A DNA stretch of 64,000 bases from Phoebastria nigripes. Its lineage: Eukaryota; Chordata; Aves; Procellariiformes; Diomedeidae. The stretch's first letter is position 1. Each line of letters begins with the position of its first letter. The notes under the pieces are model-generated. The model was given only the letters and a program-made list of their open reading frames with translations. It was not told where the DNA came from and ran no database searches. Made by a program: the position numbers and the translations under genes. Below, piece by piece: positions 26,601 through 39,146 of this stretch. Location: the NCBI GenBank assembly GCA_035582835.1, contig JAYKAV010000422.1:496001-560000 (forward strand). The letters are read 5' to 3'.

Positions 26601-29420
26601 CCTCAAAAATCTCCTTTTTCCCTAAAATAGAGAGGAGAGGGACTATAATATTGTATCACCATAGCTAATTACTTAGTTGCTAGGTTGCCATGGGTGCAGG
26701 ATGTGCTCCCAAAGAGGTGGCAAGGTCTGTGGTATTAGTGTATTAGCACTGCATGTGTCTGTATGGAGTTTGGTGAAAATTTTGGGACAAACAGCCTTTT
26801 NATTTTAAAAGAAGTGTACTTTCAGGCTGGCTGAAAGAATTTGTGCAGAAGTCAATTAATAGTTTTAGCCATAAGCAAAAAGAAAAATGAAAGCAGAACA
26901 ACTGTGGATCTTTTTAAATCAAAGCATTGCAATACTTTGTTTCAAAATTACATTCTTCTTCAAAGCCTGTCCTAGTGTGCACTTGAAAAACAGTGCAAGA
27001 CCCCCCCATCATTAGTGAAACATTTTGGTTTTGTGTAAAACAAAATATGAGTAATATTAATATATTTTTTACAATCTTCTGTCTTGACCAAAGCACAGAA
27101 GTTGGGACTCTATGTGCCAGTGTGTGTGTGTATGCAATAGCTGAATTAAACCAAGATAATAAAGACGAGCAGTTTTGAAAAGGAAGATAGCAAGAGTAGA
27201 AACTCGTGATGGTTTAGCTGATGCCTTTTGTGTTTTGATTCCTTTTTGACATTTACTNCAGACCAAACCTAGCTATTCCTGGTTTGCTCTTTTTGTCTGT
27301 TATCTCACAGGGACTGTCAATATATCCCTTTGAAATACCACAACGCAGAAAATAATTTTCTACTTTTTCAGCTTGCTTTTTGTTTTCATATAATTGACAT
27401 TTACAAGAAGTGCAAAACATTTCCATAACAACAGTCCAGTGCATCTCTTTAATTCCAAGCACAAGGGCAGATCTCTTTCAGTTTCCAAAGGAACACTGCA
27501 ACAAATCATTAATGAAAGGTGGTTTCTTTATATGTACATATGCAGTAGTTAGTAACTTTCCATATAGTTAAAACCTGAGAATCTGGGCATTTGAAAACAA
27601 GTAGGACATTGGAGGTGAGTTAATCTTCAGGCAGTATTGCTTGAACACACTGTGAGATAGTGCACATCACTGATCTGGTATGTACTCACATGCCGGGAGG
27701 CTGGTCTTTTTACAGTTTATAAGGAAAGGCATTTGCATGTTCACAGGATAATAGCNTCATTCCCAAAGACAGTGATCTCTGCTGCTTGGCAAGCTGGAGC
27801 AATAAACTGAGTTGAGCCCACGATCATCTACCTGTATGCCAAAGAAGGGTGCAGGCAATGACTTTTGAGATGTGGAGCCTTACTTCTGTCTGATGCTGCT
27901 GCTTTGAGTGTCCTTAACGCTCATCCAGACAGGATGCAAACCCACCACCCTTCTACTGTGAGAGCAGAAAGTTCNCTTCCTTCTGCACGGGGGTGAATGG
28001 TTCCTCGTGGCCTTTACCGACTTGGGGATTTGACGTGGTCCTTATGGAACTGGGAGGGACTTTCTGGTGGTAGTCCAGCATTATAGGCAGCAACATCTAG
28101 CNATTTCCTCTAGAAAATGATTGAATTTCACCGGAAAATCTGTCTCCTGGGTTCTGCTGGAGAAGAACAAATCTCTTGTTTTTTCAGACTCTGTTTACTC
28201 GCTGCCATTTTGTGTCCTTTTGCTCTCGTTCCAATGTTATCTTCTGCTTTAAAAGCTCTTCTTTCTAGTGGAGAATTAGATGCCCCTTTCATCCAGTGTG
28301 ATTACCGAAAGTAATCTTATTCCCTCCCAGCTGTGCCCCTACAGTCTTCAAATGCTTGAAGTCAGGTGTGATTTTTCTATATAAAGCACAACCAATAGTC
28401 AATGTAATAAATGACAAGAAAAAAATATTGGATAGCTCAGTGGAAGAAAAGATATATGGTACTGTTACGACCTGTTTGATTAGTTCTTCAGTTCTTGGCA
28501 GAAAGATTTTCAAGTTGGCCAGACTTCTAAGTGGATTCCTCTTTTCCGTCTTCTCTCTCCTCTACCGTTTCTCCCCGTCACACTATGTATCATGGACTAA
28601 AGCTGCATTTTGGTAGCACACTGAGGGTGCACTTAGATTAATGTTTTCGTTTGGATCAGAGTGCAGGTTTGAAGTGAACCTCCTGGTTGCCCACACTTAC
28701 TGCGCTTTGTTTTGTACCATGGAGTGGTCTCAGAGCTCATGAGCTGCGTTGTTTTAAGAGGAAATTAAGGTGGAAAATGTGCTGGAGTGCAGCACTTCAG
28801 CTGCAAATGGGCATCCAGACCAGGAGGCCAGACTAGAAATAGTCTGAAAATAAAAACAAGCACAGTACAGTGTGAAAATNAGGTCCTCAGCACTAAGTGT
28901 TTCACTCTACAGGTCGGCCCCCATGGTTCACATTACTTGTTATTGCAGACGTAGGCTTAGCCTTCTGCCCGTGTTTCCTGCCTGGCTGAGGGGGTGGTAT
29001 AGGTAGATCATACCTGCGTGAAGCTTTCCTTTGCCCTTATAATATCTTTGTATTCATCTGTATCACTTTTAATCTTCTACAGAGTGTTTATCCTACCTCT
29101 AGGCAAACAGATGAAACTACCCAGAGGAGAGCAAACGTGCTGTTCCTCCCGTGTATGAATGCAGTCTCGCAGAAGCACATCACTGGTAATCAAGATTCGG
29201 AACCAACAATGCATTCACCTCCTTGAAACAGATTCCTTTGGATGGTATCCCTTGGTTACCTACTGACTCATAAATACCAATTTGGGGATAAAGATGACTA
29301 TTGTACTAGTAAAACCTACACTGAGATAGATAGATTAATATTTAAAGGCTTGAGTTAATATGGTGGATTTAAACCCTGCATTTGCATATATTGGCTTTTC
29401 TTTCCTTGGTGCTGTAAGCC
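23636..29420. other. Non-coding; possible very old CR1-like relic inside
   Basis: Mostly unrecognised. Around 28195-28370, phrases such as 'aaaagctcttctttctagtggagaa' and 'cccctacagtcttcaaatgcttgaagtcaggtgtga' loosely recall the antisense 3' region of old CR1 subfamilies, but the match is too weak to annotate separately. Several single Ns lie between 24460 and 28880. Confidence 0.3.
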
Positions 29421-29497
29421 TAAAGATTTGTCTTTAAATCTTGCTTATTAGCTTTTAGGCTAATAAGCATTTTTAAGTGCTTTCTTTTAACAGAAAG
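29421..29497. other. Cluster of three consecutive inverted repeats
   Basis: Three perfect stems follow each other: AAGATTT (29423-29429) with AAATCTT (29436-29442); TGCTTATTAGC (29442-29452) with GCTAATAAGCA (29459-29469), 11 bp with a 6-nt loop; and CTTTCT (29480-29485) with AGAAAG (29492-29497). The first and second stems share base 29442. An alternative first stem is TAAAGA (29421-29426) with TCTTTA (29431-29436). Function is unknown. It may be a structured transcript, a palindromic transposon remnant, or chance in AT-rich DNA. Confidence 0.6.
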
Positions 29498-30726
29498 AAT
29501 AACATACAAACTGGTTATCTGCCTTCTAGTCAGGTACATTTACCAGAGCTTGGAGTAGGAACAGGTAACCTTTTTGATGGTTGTTCATCTCATTCAAGGT
29601 GAGCTTTGGTTGCAGTCCCTATGTTTGGAGAGGTGCAGAACAGGGATCGTCTGACTGCGGTGCTCAGGAGCTGATCCTGCACTTACTGTACTTGAGGTGC
29701 TTTGACTTGAGAAAGAAGGGCTACATTTTGAAGGAATATTTGAAAGACAGAATACTTGTATTAGCTGCTGATTAATTAGTCTAACACAAGCCATGGCCTG
29801 TGCTTCTAGTCCTGCAAGTTTATCAGCTTGCTTTTCCTCTACCTGTCTGAAGGATTTGTGGGGGCCGAATTTAAATGGAGATTTGAGATCTCGGTGCGTG
29901 GGCAGGAGTTGGAGTTCCTGTAGCAGTAATGGCAGGATTGTTCCTGGTGTTAATACAACAGTGAAGACAAGCCTGAAGCAATAACATTTTGTATTTTGCC
30001 TAATCTAGCTTCATTGTGGAATGACCACCACTTCCAATGAAAATGAATCCCAAGTGCCGTTGACTGCAAAATTATATTGTGCTAAATCAGTCCTTCTTTC
30101 TTTCAATTTATTAAGTTTATGGACTTGGTTATGAGAGGGGAATGAGTGATTGTGGAGAATATGAACAAGGAAGTTGTATACCTCCATGTATACACCTGTT
30201 CATGTAACTTCTGCAAATGTAATTCATCCTTGCATGCAGAGAACATAAGCTGGATGATTGTGTGGCTCTCTATAAAGTATTTTAGTTACTATTATTGCCC
30301 AACGTAACATCATAGTTAATTTTTAGACTCTCATACAACTCTGTTCTTGGACAGAGTGTGTTGTGTTTGGCACACTAAATCTTTGCAGATTTTACTTCAT
30401 TGTTAATGACACTTCGTATAGGAAGAGGAAATACTCTCACTCTCTTGTCATATTCATCACGGGTGCTTGTGACAAAGACTGAGATAAATATTTTTAAGAG
30501 CTGTCTTCAAAGTGGGTTTAAAAAATAATGAATCAAACACAGAGAGAGTCTGATTGGTAATCCCTGAGAAGCTGTTTCTTTCCACCACTTGATCCAAAGC
30601 TTAGGTATGGAGTCTGTGGTATCCTGCCTTTGGTGAGTGGTTTCACCTTCTGTAAATTCTGAATTATTTGTAAAATTTGATGTGAATGTGAATGCACTGA
30701 ATGCTATAGGGACAGTATTTTTCTTG
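29498..30726. other. Non-coding, nothing recognised
   Basis: No gene, repeat family or structured RNA is recognised. Short open frames on both strands are without support. Confidence 0.4.
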
Positions 30727-31170
30727 CTTGACTGACGTACTCCTCCCCAAGCACCAGTTTGCACACCTTGCCAACACCCAGAGCCTGCAGGACGGGCCCC
30801 ATAGGAAGGGCAGCGCTGGCTGGCACTGCACTTTAGGAGCCTCTCATCTCGTACGGCTCCGGAGCACGAGAGCATCAGTACTCACTGCTGAAGGGAAGGC
30901 AAGGGGAAGAGGGCACTGGTGCGACCCTGTTCCCTCCTCATCCCCAGGACAGGAGGGGGTCAGGCTAGCAGGTGCTGTGCAGGTCTCTCTGCGCTCCTGC
31001 GCGTTGGCTTGGAGGTTGGACAGGGACGAGGAGGGATGTGGGAAAATAAATTTTTCTCCAGTCGCCTGTGCCTGGTCCTTATCCAGTTGGGAATGGCTTC
31101 ATGGGAGCTGCACGGGGTTGTTAAAGCAGAGACTGGCACGCTTTCCCCAGGATATGGTTCTGGTTTAAGC
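30727..31170. other. GC-rich unclassified block, possibly repeat-derived
   Basis: The composition shifts to GC-rich compared with both flanks. A 146-codon plus-strand frame runs through it, but a 122-codon minus-strand frame overlaps its left part and a third frame is open too, which indicates composition and not coding. An AATAAA lies near 31046. It could be a decayed LTR or another GC-rich repeat, but I cannot name a family. Confidence 0.25.
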
Positions 31171-32699
31171 TAACATTCTCTCTTTCTTGTACGCTTTTAG
31201 TGCAGACATTATTAATTTGGAGACAACTCCTTCATGAAATGTTTCTCCTCTTTCTGTTTAAAGACTCCTTTTCAGCTACTATAATCCTGCCAGATACTGG
31301 CAGTTCAAAGGACAGCTTGTTTTCTTGCCTTCAGAACTAGTCTGATGGATATATCCTTCGGGGATAATGCTAGGAACTCCTTGAGAAAAGCAGGAGGTGG
31401 GGGGAGGGGGATGGTGGTGGAGCAGAAAGCCAAGTGACACATCGAAGGTGGTGTCTCCAACAGATCCTAGCTGTCCATGGGCATTCAGCTACCTCTGGGC
31501 TGAGGCTGCAGACTTGGCATGGGAAAAGTCACCTTGTTTCTTTCACCCAACCACGTTGCTTTGATACTCAGCAGTTTAGAAATGTCTTCTCATAAAGACC
31601 TACCTATAATATTTTTTTTCCTGATTACATACACTAATTATGACAGCAGAATTGTGAAGACCATTGGCTAAATATGAATTTTGAGAGGGAATTAAATACA
31701 GGCTAGCTGGGCTTTGATTCCCAAAGAATCTTTTAACGTGTTCATCTGTTTCACCGCTTACCAAACCTGATAATTTGATCCTAAGCTATATGTTTTCTTG
31801 GAGTGCATCCTTCTACAGACTTTGTAGAAAGCTTTGCTTTGTGGCAAAGCTCATGTGCAGCATTCTGGCAGACATCCTTTGTTTTATTCAAAATAAATAC
31901 AAATGGACAACCTTTACTGAGCCACCATTTTAGTAGTGTTACTCGGTGACCCTACCTGTGTCTCACCAAGTCCTGGAACTACGCATGGCCGCTCTTATGT
32001 TATTAGTTGGAAAAAGATTAGGCATCCATAAAAAATTCACTAAATTAATGATTCTGCCATCCAGAGGGTAACTTTGCTTGTGTCCCCTGTGTGTTACTGT
32101 TGTTAAGTTCACAGATAAAAACCAGGAATTTCAGAACTGATGAGTGCTTTCTGAATGATGTGGGTTGCATTTAGGATGACATTTTAAAAGGACCTAATTC
32201 TGAACATTTGGCAGAACTTCTTGGAGAATTAGACTGTTCCCAAGTACCTCAGGCTGAACAGGGCAAACAGAAGTATCCAGTTTCCTACAGGTTTCTCAGA
32301 CTGACATCCAAATTTCGTTTGTGGAAAGCTTTCCTCTCTCCCTTGTCCTTATACAGTGGCTGCTGAGATGTGAAAGAGACATTTTTATTTTTTCAATCTT
32401 TTGGATACTTATTTTCAGCTGGATGATATTTGGTTGGACCCAGTGCCTTGAATTTGACTTGTTATGTTTTTATTTGTGTTTTCAATGTTTTGTAAATAAA
32501 CCCATGCATTTATTTTTAGTGCAGCTATTTTGAGAAAGTTTATCACATGCTGCACAAAGGGACTCATGGCCCTGCTGTGCAAGTAATCTTGCAAAGATGT
32601 ACTAGCAAATGCATTTATAGCAGCAGTATTCATGGAGGACCCTGAGAACTGTGCCAGGGAGCAGAAGTTGTCCGTATGAACCATCTGGAGCGAGTCCCT

Positions 32700-33040
32700 G
32701 ACTGTGAGTGATGAGTGCTGGATGCAGCAGTGGTCCCAATCTGCTGCCAGGGCAGCTGCTTACTGGGGCTGGGGGATCAGGGGAGGCTCCAGCCTGGGGC
32801 ATCGGGCACCTCCATGGGGATGGGGATGGGCTGAAGCCAGCCTGGGACATCAGCCCACGGGTCGGGGACAGGATCAGCAGGTCCCATGGCCAGGCAGGGC
32901 AGGACTGTGGGGAGCTGGAGACTGGCACTGCTGCACACTGGGGCATGAGGTAAAATGGGGTCCTCGGCCATAGGCAGGGGTAGAGGTGTCCCCAGGAGAG
33001 GTCAGGCAGGGACACAAAGGGCTGTTCATGCCCTCAAGGC
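32700..33040. other. GC-rich, G-run-rich unclassified block
   Basis: Rich in GGGG/CCCC runs and degenerate internal repetition (for example TGGGGATGGGGATGGG and repeated 'cagcctgggacatc'-like phrases) but poor in CpG. It is open in several frames on both strands, including 137 codons on the minus strand, which reflects low stop-codon density. Probably an old minisatellite or repeat; a coding role is not supported. Confidence 0.3.
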
Positions 33041-33910
33041 CCGGGCAGCAGCTCTAATGTTAGCAAGACTTGCAGAGCCATCAATAGTTTGGGATTTATG
33101 GATGTTTGTGGGTAACATGCTGGCAGTAAATGAGGTTGAAATTTGCTAAAGAAGTTGGCCACTATTAATAACTTCCCTTGATCAAATTAATGCATTTTAG
33201 GATGATAGCACATGGTAATCTCTCCTTGGAGACCATTCTTGGCAGGGGATAGATGCACGTAGCCGTAGTCTGTGTGTGTGCGTGACAGGACAGGATGAAA
33301 TAATAGCAGTGAGCTGCTTATATGTGGTTATATTTGTATTTCCTTGCTTAAATGAATAAGCCCTTACTTCTGCTTTGAATTTGGCACATTGGTGGTATTA
33401 GAAGTGCCTTATAATGCTGCCTTTCTGAGTCTTTCTTCTAAGGATTATCAGGCTGTACTTCTTGCTCCCAGCTGTTGCTTTTTGCTGTACACTACTAAGC
33501 TGCTGTACTGCTTCACCTCAGAAACTGCTGCACATTGATCTCTGATAGAAGTGTCCCTGNCACGGTGTTACACCCACCAGACCATACATTCATCCCTCTG
33601 AGCCTTGTGGTCCAACAAGTGACACAGCACAACCCGAAAGGATGCTCAGAGTTGTCTGTAAGTGAATTGGCTGACTTACATAGACACAGTCTTTTCAGTA
33701 TTTGAAGACTTCAGGCTGATCTTTAGCAGTTCACAGCCATGTGTTTTTCAGCTGGGGCCAGGACACAAGCAGGCGTATGCATCTCTAACTTCACTGTGTA
33801 TTATGATTCATTCTAGCCAAAGAGTCACATTTTAGTTGATTGAGGGATGTTAGTTTAGTTATTTCTGTTTTATTGCTTTGTGTTTATTCCTTTTCCTCAC
33901 TGGTTTCCAG

Positions 33911-33989
33911 CCAGGCATGGAAGAATTGCTCAAACTGCAGAAGAGTCTGCATTATGTTACCTCCAGCAGAAAAAACACATTTCTGACAA
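33911..33989 (+). other. Candidate exon (79 nt), gene unknown
   Basis: This has one of the best acceptor sequences in the window (TATTCCTTTTCCTCACTGGTTTCCAG) and a good donor (ACAA|GTGAGT). Two frames are open. One starts at a codon boundary (PGMEELLKLQKSLHYVTSS) and leaves one base; the other takes two carried-in bases and leaves two. With two open frames in 79 nt, the coding signal is weak. It could be an exon of a non-coding transcript or a decoy. Confidence 0.2.
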
Positions 33990-36900
33990 GTGAGTAAATA
34001 CATACAATATTTTTAGCCCCGTTTTGCTGCCTTAAGAGGCACAGATGTGTTTGAAGAAATATCCAAATGTTTTGAGGCATAGCTGAATTCCAGCCCTGAA
34101 ACTTCTGAAACTTCACAGCGATGAAACTAAGCAGTAGAAGAAGGTGCCTGAGAAGTGTGACATTTGGGTTGACCTGNGCTGTCCACCTGCATCAGTAAGT
34201 ACACTGGACCAGTAGGAGTGGATCTGGAGAGCAAAACAGCCAGCACAGAGAACCCAACATCCGAGATACACACATTTCAGGGAGATTTANTTTGGATTAG
34301 TCTAGTCTGGTCCTGTGGAGTGCACGTCCATCAGCGACTGGAGTGCCATAGGGGCAGTCGTGTAAAGCTTCTTCCAGATAAGTTTCATTTGAAAGACATC
34401 CAGTTTGTGTTCTCCAAGACTGCTCAGCCATGTGAACCAAAACATGGTAGGTGGGGACAATTGGGAGGTTCACTTCAAAAGGGCAGTCTTGATCTGAACT
34501 AAAAGGCTAACATAGATGCACCCATAATCTTTCCCAGTCAGTCCTGGATTTCTAGTAAGTGGTTTAGGAAGCTGCTCCACAAATCTGAAAGCTCTATAGA
34601 GGTCTCACATTTATTTCTTATCACAGTGCTGGCAAAGGTAATATTTTTCCCAAGCTAAATGTCCAGTTATGGCTCAAGTAGTTCATTTAATTGGTGATAA
34701 AACCCATTGTGTGTGTGTTGGNGTTTTTAAAAAGGCCAATTTGCTGCAGTCTAGCAGCCCACACAGATGGGTTGCTTGAAAACAAACTTACTGTTTTTAT
34801 TCAATTATCATTAAGGGCATGTGAAAACTGAAGGAATTTCTTAATACACACGGGGAAGAGAATCTGCATTTAATGAAATTTGCCAGAGGAAGAAAATTAT
34901 GGCTTATGTTTTCTGTGATGCTGTTGCTGCAGTTAAATTGCCAAGGGGTTCTTATGGAACTATGATCCAGAAGCAAATGGATCAGCTTTAATTGTGTTTT
35001 CCTGAGGAGCAGGAGCCCAAGCTCAAACACCTACCAGCGTTTCTTGACTGAAGCTTTCATCTGGTTTATGCTGTGGTTTTTTTGCCCCAGCTGAAGGTGA
35101 ATAGATGTGAAGAACAGTCTTTCAAACATGTAAGAGCTGAGGGAGGTGGATGGGATGCAAGGGAGAATTAATGGTTTTGTGCTGAGCCTGTCGGAGTTTT
35201 GTGCATGATTACAGAAGTTGTGTTCCTTGTGTGTCGTGGTCCGGGTGGTGGGAGGAAGCTGAAGCCACCGATCAGGATTCAGAACGTGAAATAGTTTCCC
35301 TACTGGAAGTTCAGCAGGGTTTTGCTAATGACATCCGTAAAGCTGTGATCTCATGCGGAAAATTCGGATGGTTCAGTCACCCTATGGTGACTTGAAAAAG
35401 GTGAAGTTAGCTGGGAAAAAAAGCAACTGAGATAATTAACCTAGTTTCAGGAATGGCTTTTCAACAAAGACAGGAAAGTAGCTTGGGTCACGGGANGAGA
35501 CACTGTAAGACCTTATCTGGACAACTGTGTAAACTTCCATTCTTTCCTCTTGAAAGACGAACTCAGACTGGGACAGTCACAGAGAGGTGAGGAGGGGAAC
35601 AGGGAGCCTAATGTCCTTGTAGAGGACATTAAAAGAGCATGGTTTGGTTAGCCAAATGAAATAAAAACTTGGACCATGACGGCTGTAAATACTTGAGAGC
35701 GCTAACTTCCCAGTCAGAAGGATAAATCTAAGTGAAATGACAACAGTGGCACATGAACAAATGGATATTAAAAAGCCATGAATAAACTTAACATGCAAAT
35801 TGGATTCCCAACCATCAGAAGTGTGAGGTTCTCAACTGGCTTTCTGACGGTAGTCGGGGTAGAAAACCCATGTCTAAGACAGAGCTGGATGATGTTTTGT
35901 GAAAGGAAGAGTATGATGTGCCTGCAAGAGGAGAGGACAGGATTTAATGACCCTTCAACTTCTGTGTTCTGATACACAGCTGTTGGGACACACTAAAAAA
36001 AAAAAAAGGAAAAATTCAACCATGTAAAAGCAGATCTCTTTATAAGTAAGTAAATAAATTTGGTTTCTCCCTTAGGAGCATGTTCTAAATGTCAAATACC
36101 ATCAAAGTAAAGTCAGTGTTATATTCTTTACTGATAGAAGTGCATTATCAATACAGAGGTCAAATGATACTTGCCTGTGCATTAGGTTTGGATATATTGC
36201 ACCCATTTTTACTTGCCTGGAATTTTGCTTGAGATATGTACATGCTGTAGCAATGCTACGCGTGCCTGTAAACAGGAAGGCTGATTATTATAGCAATATG
36301 GATGAGGTAATGGAGCGTGACTGTCAGGAGTGCAACTGGTGAACAGGCAGATAACAGACTAACGACCAAGATTTTCTAGCCTGTCAGAAAACCAAGAGTT
36401 CTACGCGACATGCCTGCGGTATTGTGCACTGGGGATGTGAAGGTTGGAAATGGCCAGACATAGCAATTGAAGACACATGGTTTAAGTTGAACACATGCTG
36501 CTGGTAATGACTGAGGCTCGACTGTGTGCTTAATGAAACGAAGCGTTTTAACTAACGGGAAAGTGCAGGATGCAGTGTTTGAAGGTTTGATTAAATATAT
36601 ACAGACAGGAGCTATGATCTGGCTTCTCTCTTGGGTAGCTACAGCTGGACCCTCCTAGATGCTGTTTGATCAACCAAACATGCTAGATGTTGTCTAGACA
36701 AGGTCTTACAGGTGAAGATGGTCTTGAGGGAAGACTGTGGTTAAAGGGTACTGAGGATGTAGGATCCCTTGTCAGTGAGAGACAGTCAGATAATTAGTCT
36801 ACTGATTGTGGCTAGTAGGTAAGCACTTGTGCTTACAGCCCCTGTTACGCAGCTTCTGTGGCTCCAAGGACTCCAGAGCACCAAGAGACACTGTGGAAGA

Positions 36901-37480
36901 GACATATACATTGAAAAGGAGAACTTAATACACATTTACTTTAATAAGAGTAGATTACTATAAAAAATGGCTTTCCTTGCCACTCAAGATATCTGCAGTG
37001 TCTTGCACTCTTAGTGTCTTAAGGGAAGAGTAACTCAAAACACATGTACAGTGCAGAGAAGGTTGTACAATATTAACCTATATTGGAGAGGTCTTTCCAT
37101 GATCAGTACTGTGGAAAGAGTTAAAAAATAACTGAGGCAGGATAATAGCCTTTACCTCTGACACTAGAGGAAATACAGTCTAACATGCTACATCGCTCAC
37201 AGGTAAGATTTGTATGATTTAAGCACAACACAAACCAACTCAGTAAACTTGTTGATGAAAGTACTCCTTTGGCTAAAATTGCTCAGTAAAGTGATCATAT
37301 GGAAATTTTAATGGGCAGTGTGGCTTGTAAAAAGCAAACAAAAAGATGCAAAGCTTTTGTCCAATATTGGTTTCAGATGAGTATAGTGCAGGACCTCAGC
37401 AGGTACAAGTTTGAATGTGGTGGCATTGTCCCAGTAGGGCCAATGCAGCTGTTGGACTTTGACAATATTAGTATTATATT
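33990..37480. other. Non-coding, nothing recognised
   Basis: A poly(A) run lies at 35995-36007. Single Ns occur near 34177, 34290, 34722 and 35496. No gene or named repeat is seen. Confidence 0.45.
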
Positions 37481-37905
37481 GCAGTGGTCTTGTGTCTGGG
37501 GGACGTTCCCTGAGAGAGTGGGGCAGAAGTCCCCTGAGGGAGCGTATTCCCAGAAGGTTGCTGGAGGAGCCAGAGAGAGGAGAGAACAGCTGGAGAAGAA
37601 TCCAGCTGGGAACAGGTCAGGCTGTGCCAAGAGCCTCTGGGCCAGGAGGAACATTGCNGCAGAGCTGTCAAGTGCATTGGCTGGGGAGGCTTCTGCGAGC
37701 TGCCCCAACCACAAAGAGCGTGCAGGCTTGCCAAGGACAGGGGGACAGATGAGGGTGAGTGTTTGGGGGTCCTCAGCAGGGCAAAAGTGGAGTGCTCCCT
37801 TTCTTGCCATCCTGTGTGTTCGTGGGACCCTAGCTCCCTTTGGGGAATTGCTGTGCTGTAGAGCTATAGACACCTCTGCNAGCAGGCTGTTGGAGTGAGT
37901 CTAGG
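37481..37905. other. GC-rich unclassified block with long but unsupported open frames
   Basis: This holds the main part of the window's longest open frame (199 codons, plus strand, from 37299). A 166-codon minus-strand frame covers almost the same bases, which is typical of stop-poor GC-rich sequence. No domain, signal peptide or repeat of a known family is visible. Ns at 37658 and 37880 interrupt it. A decayed LTR or another repeat is the likeliest source. Confidence 0.3.
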
Positions 37906-38287
37906 CTGTCTTTTGAGGAAGGTGAAAATGAGGGCTGTTTAGGCAGCAAACCTGGATATATACTATCAGCATAGCAGGTAGGATGCTGCATGGCTTAGTA
38001 AGTGGTGAGTTTGGAGTGCTGCAGTTTAATGTGGCACTGAGCAAGCTGCCTGCAGGGCTCCCACGTGCCTGGGGAGGAGGCAATTGCTCACCTGAGATAA
38101 CCTTGGTAAGGCTGCTGGAATTAAAAACCAGTGCTTTATCCAGGGCTCAGTGAGTCATGGCATTAGAAGTTGTTATCAAATGCTCCTGAGCTTACTATCC
38201 AGCAAGGGGTTAAAGCAGAAAATCAGTGGGAACGCGTGCTCATTAGAACTACGGCAGATCTACCAAATCTGAACTAGAAAGAAACTC

Positions 38288-38306
38288 TGTGTGTGTGTGT
38301 GTGTGT
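38288..38306. repeat. (TG)n microsatellite
   Basis: Nineteen bases of uninterrupted TG dinucleotide, followed by a short A run at about 38331-38340. Confidence 0.9.
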
Positions 38307-38381
38307 AGGGAAGAACCTCTCAGATACATTAAAAAAAAAACCTCAAAACTTTATGCTTGAAAGTGGTTTTTAGTGGGTTTT

Positions 38382-38429
38382 TTGTTGTTGTTGTTTGGNN
38401 NNNNNNNNNNNNNTTTTTTTTTTTTTTTT
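38382..38429. other. 15-N gap flanked by TTG and T low-complexity sequence
   Basis: A TTG-rich stretch runs into N at 38399-38413, followed by a 16-base T run (38414-38429). The gap most likely reflects assembly or sequencing failure in a T-rich simple repeat whose true length is unknown. Confidence 0.95.
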
Positions 38430-39062
38430 CTTTAATAACATCTAGTAAAGAGTGCTTTATACAGCTATGCTAGGAGTGACAAATGGAATGGAGATGATGT
38501 AGAAAAGCACGTGGCCACCCTTTGCCATTTGAGGGGCAGCGGCGAGGGCATTCTTCACTCAATCCACTTCCTTGGCCATGCAAGAGTAGGAGAAATCCTG
38601 TGTACAGCACTGGGTTTTGAAGTGGAAGGACCACGCACAGATCAAGACCACTGTGCAGCATCTCAGACCTCTTACTGTTATTTTTCAAAAACACGTTGCT
38701 ATCCTTAATTCAGTTCTGTGAAAATGTAAGCAGACATCTCTCCTGCCTCTGGTTAATTCATAAAATGATACTTGCAGTGTATGTTACAGCAACAGTTGAG
38801 ATGCAGTCAGGGAGAGAATGGAAAAAANCATTCCCCAGGAATGTTCTTTGAGATATGACAGTGCTAAAGTAAAGAAACAAATTCAGTGGTTAAGTGAGGG
38901 AACCAGAGCAGCAGCCTTCCAGTGTGAAGAGTCGCTCAAATACATCAACCTGAGAAATCTGCTGCACTTGTCTTTCTTTCAAATCCTTCAACAACAAACT
39001 TCTTCCTTCAACAACACATTCTCGGTTAAATCCATATCCAAGAAGGCTACTGCAACACAAGC

Positions 39063-39146
39063 TTTGTATTCCATGGTCACTACTTTGTATTCCATGGTCA
39101 CTACTTTGTATTTCATAGTCACTACTTTGTATTTCATAGTCACTAC
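39063..39146. repeat. 21-bp minisatellite, four copies in AABB arrangement
   Basis: Four exact 21-bp units run at 39063-39083, 39084-39104, 39105-39125 and 39126-39146. Units 1 and 2 are identical, as are units 3 and 4. The two pairs differ at two sites (TTCCATGG against TTTCATAG). The period is a multiple of three, so the enclosing 152-codon frame (38818-39276) reads a 7-residue repeat (LYSMVTT, LYFIVTT), but nothing else supports translation. Confidence 0.92.

Noticed and set aside
30728..31168. 146-codon plus-strand frame
   Set aside because: Another plus frame and a minus frame are also open over parts of it, and no motif is recognisable.
32602..33015. 137-codon minus-strand proline/serine-rich frame
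   Set aside because: Plus-strand frames are open over the same bases. The sequence is a G-run-rich, repetitive block, and low-complexity Pro/Ser peptides are a typical artefact of such DNA.
37299..37898. 199-codon plus-strand open frame as a gene
   Set aside because: It overlaps a comparably long minus-strand frame, has no domain, signal or splice support, and includes N-derived unknown residues. The openness follows from GC-rich composition.
39063..39146. CRISPR-like direct repeats
   Set aside because: The units abut without spacers, and the genome is vertebrate. It is a minisatellite.
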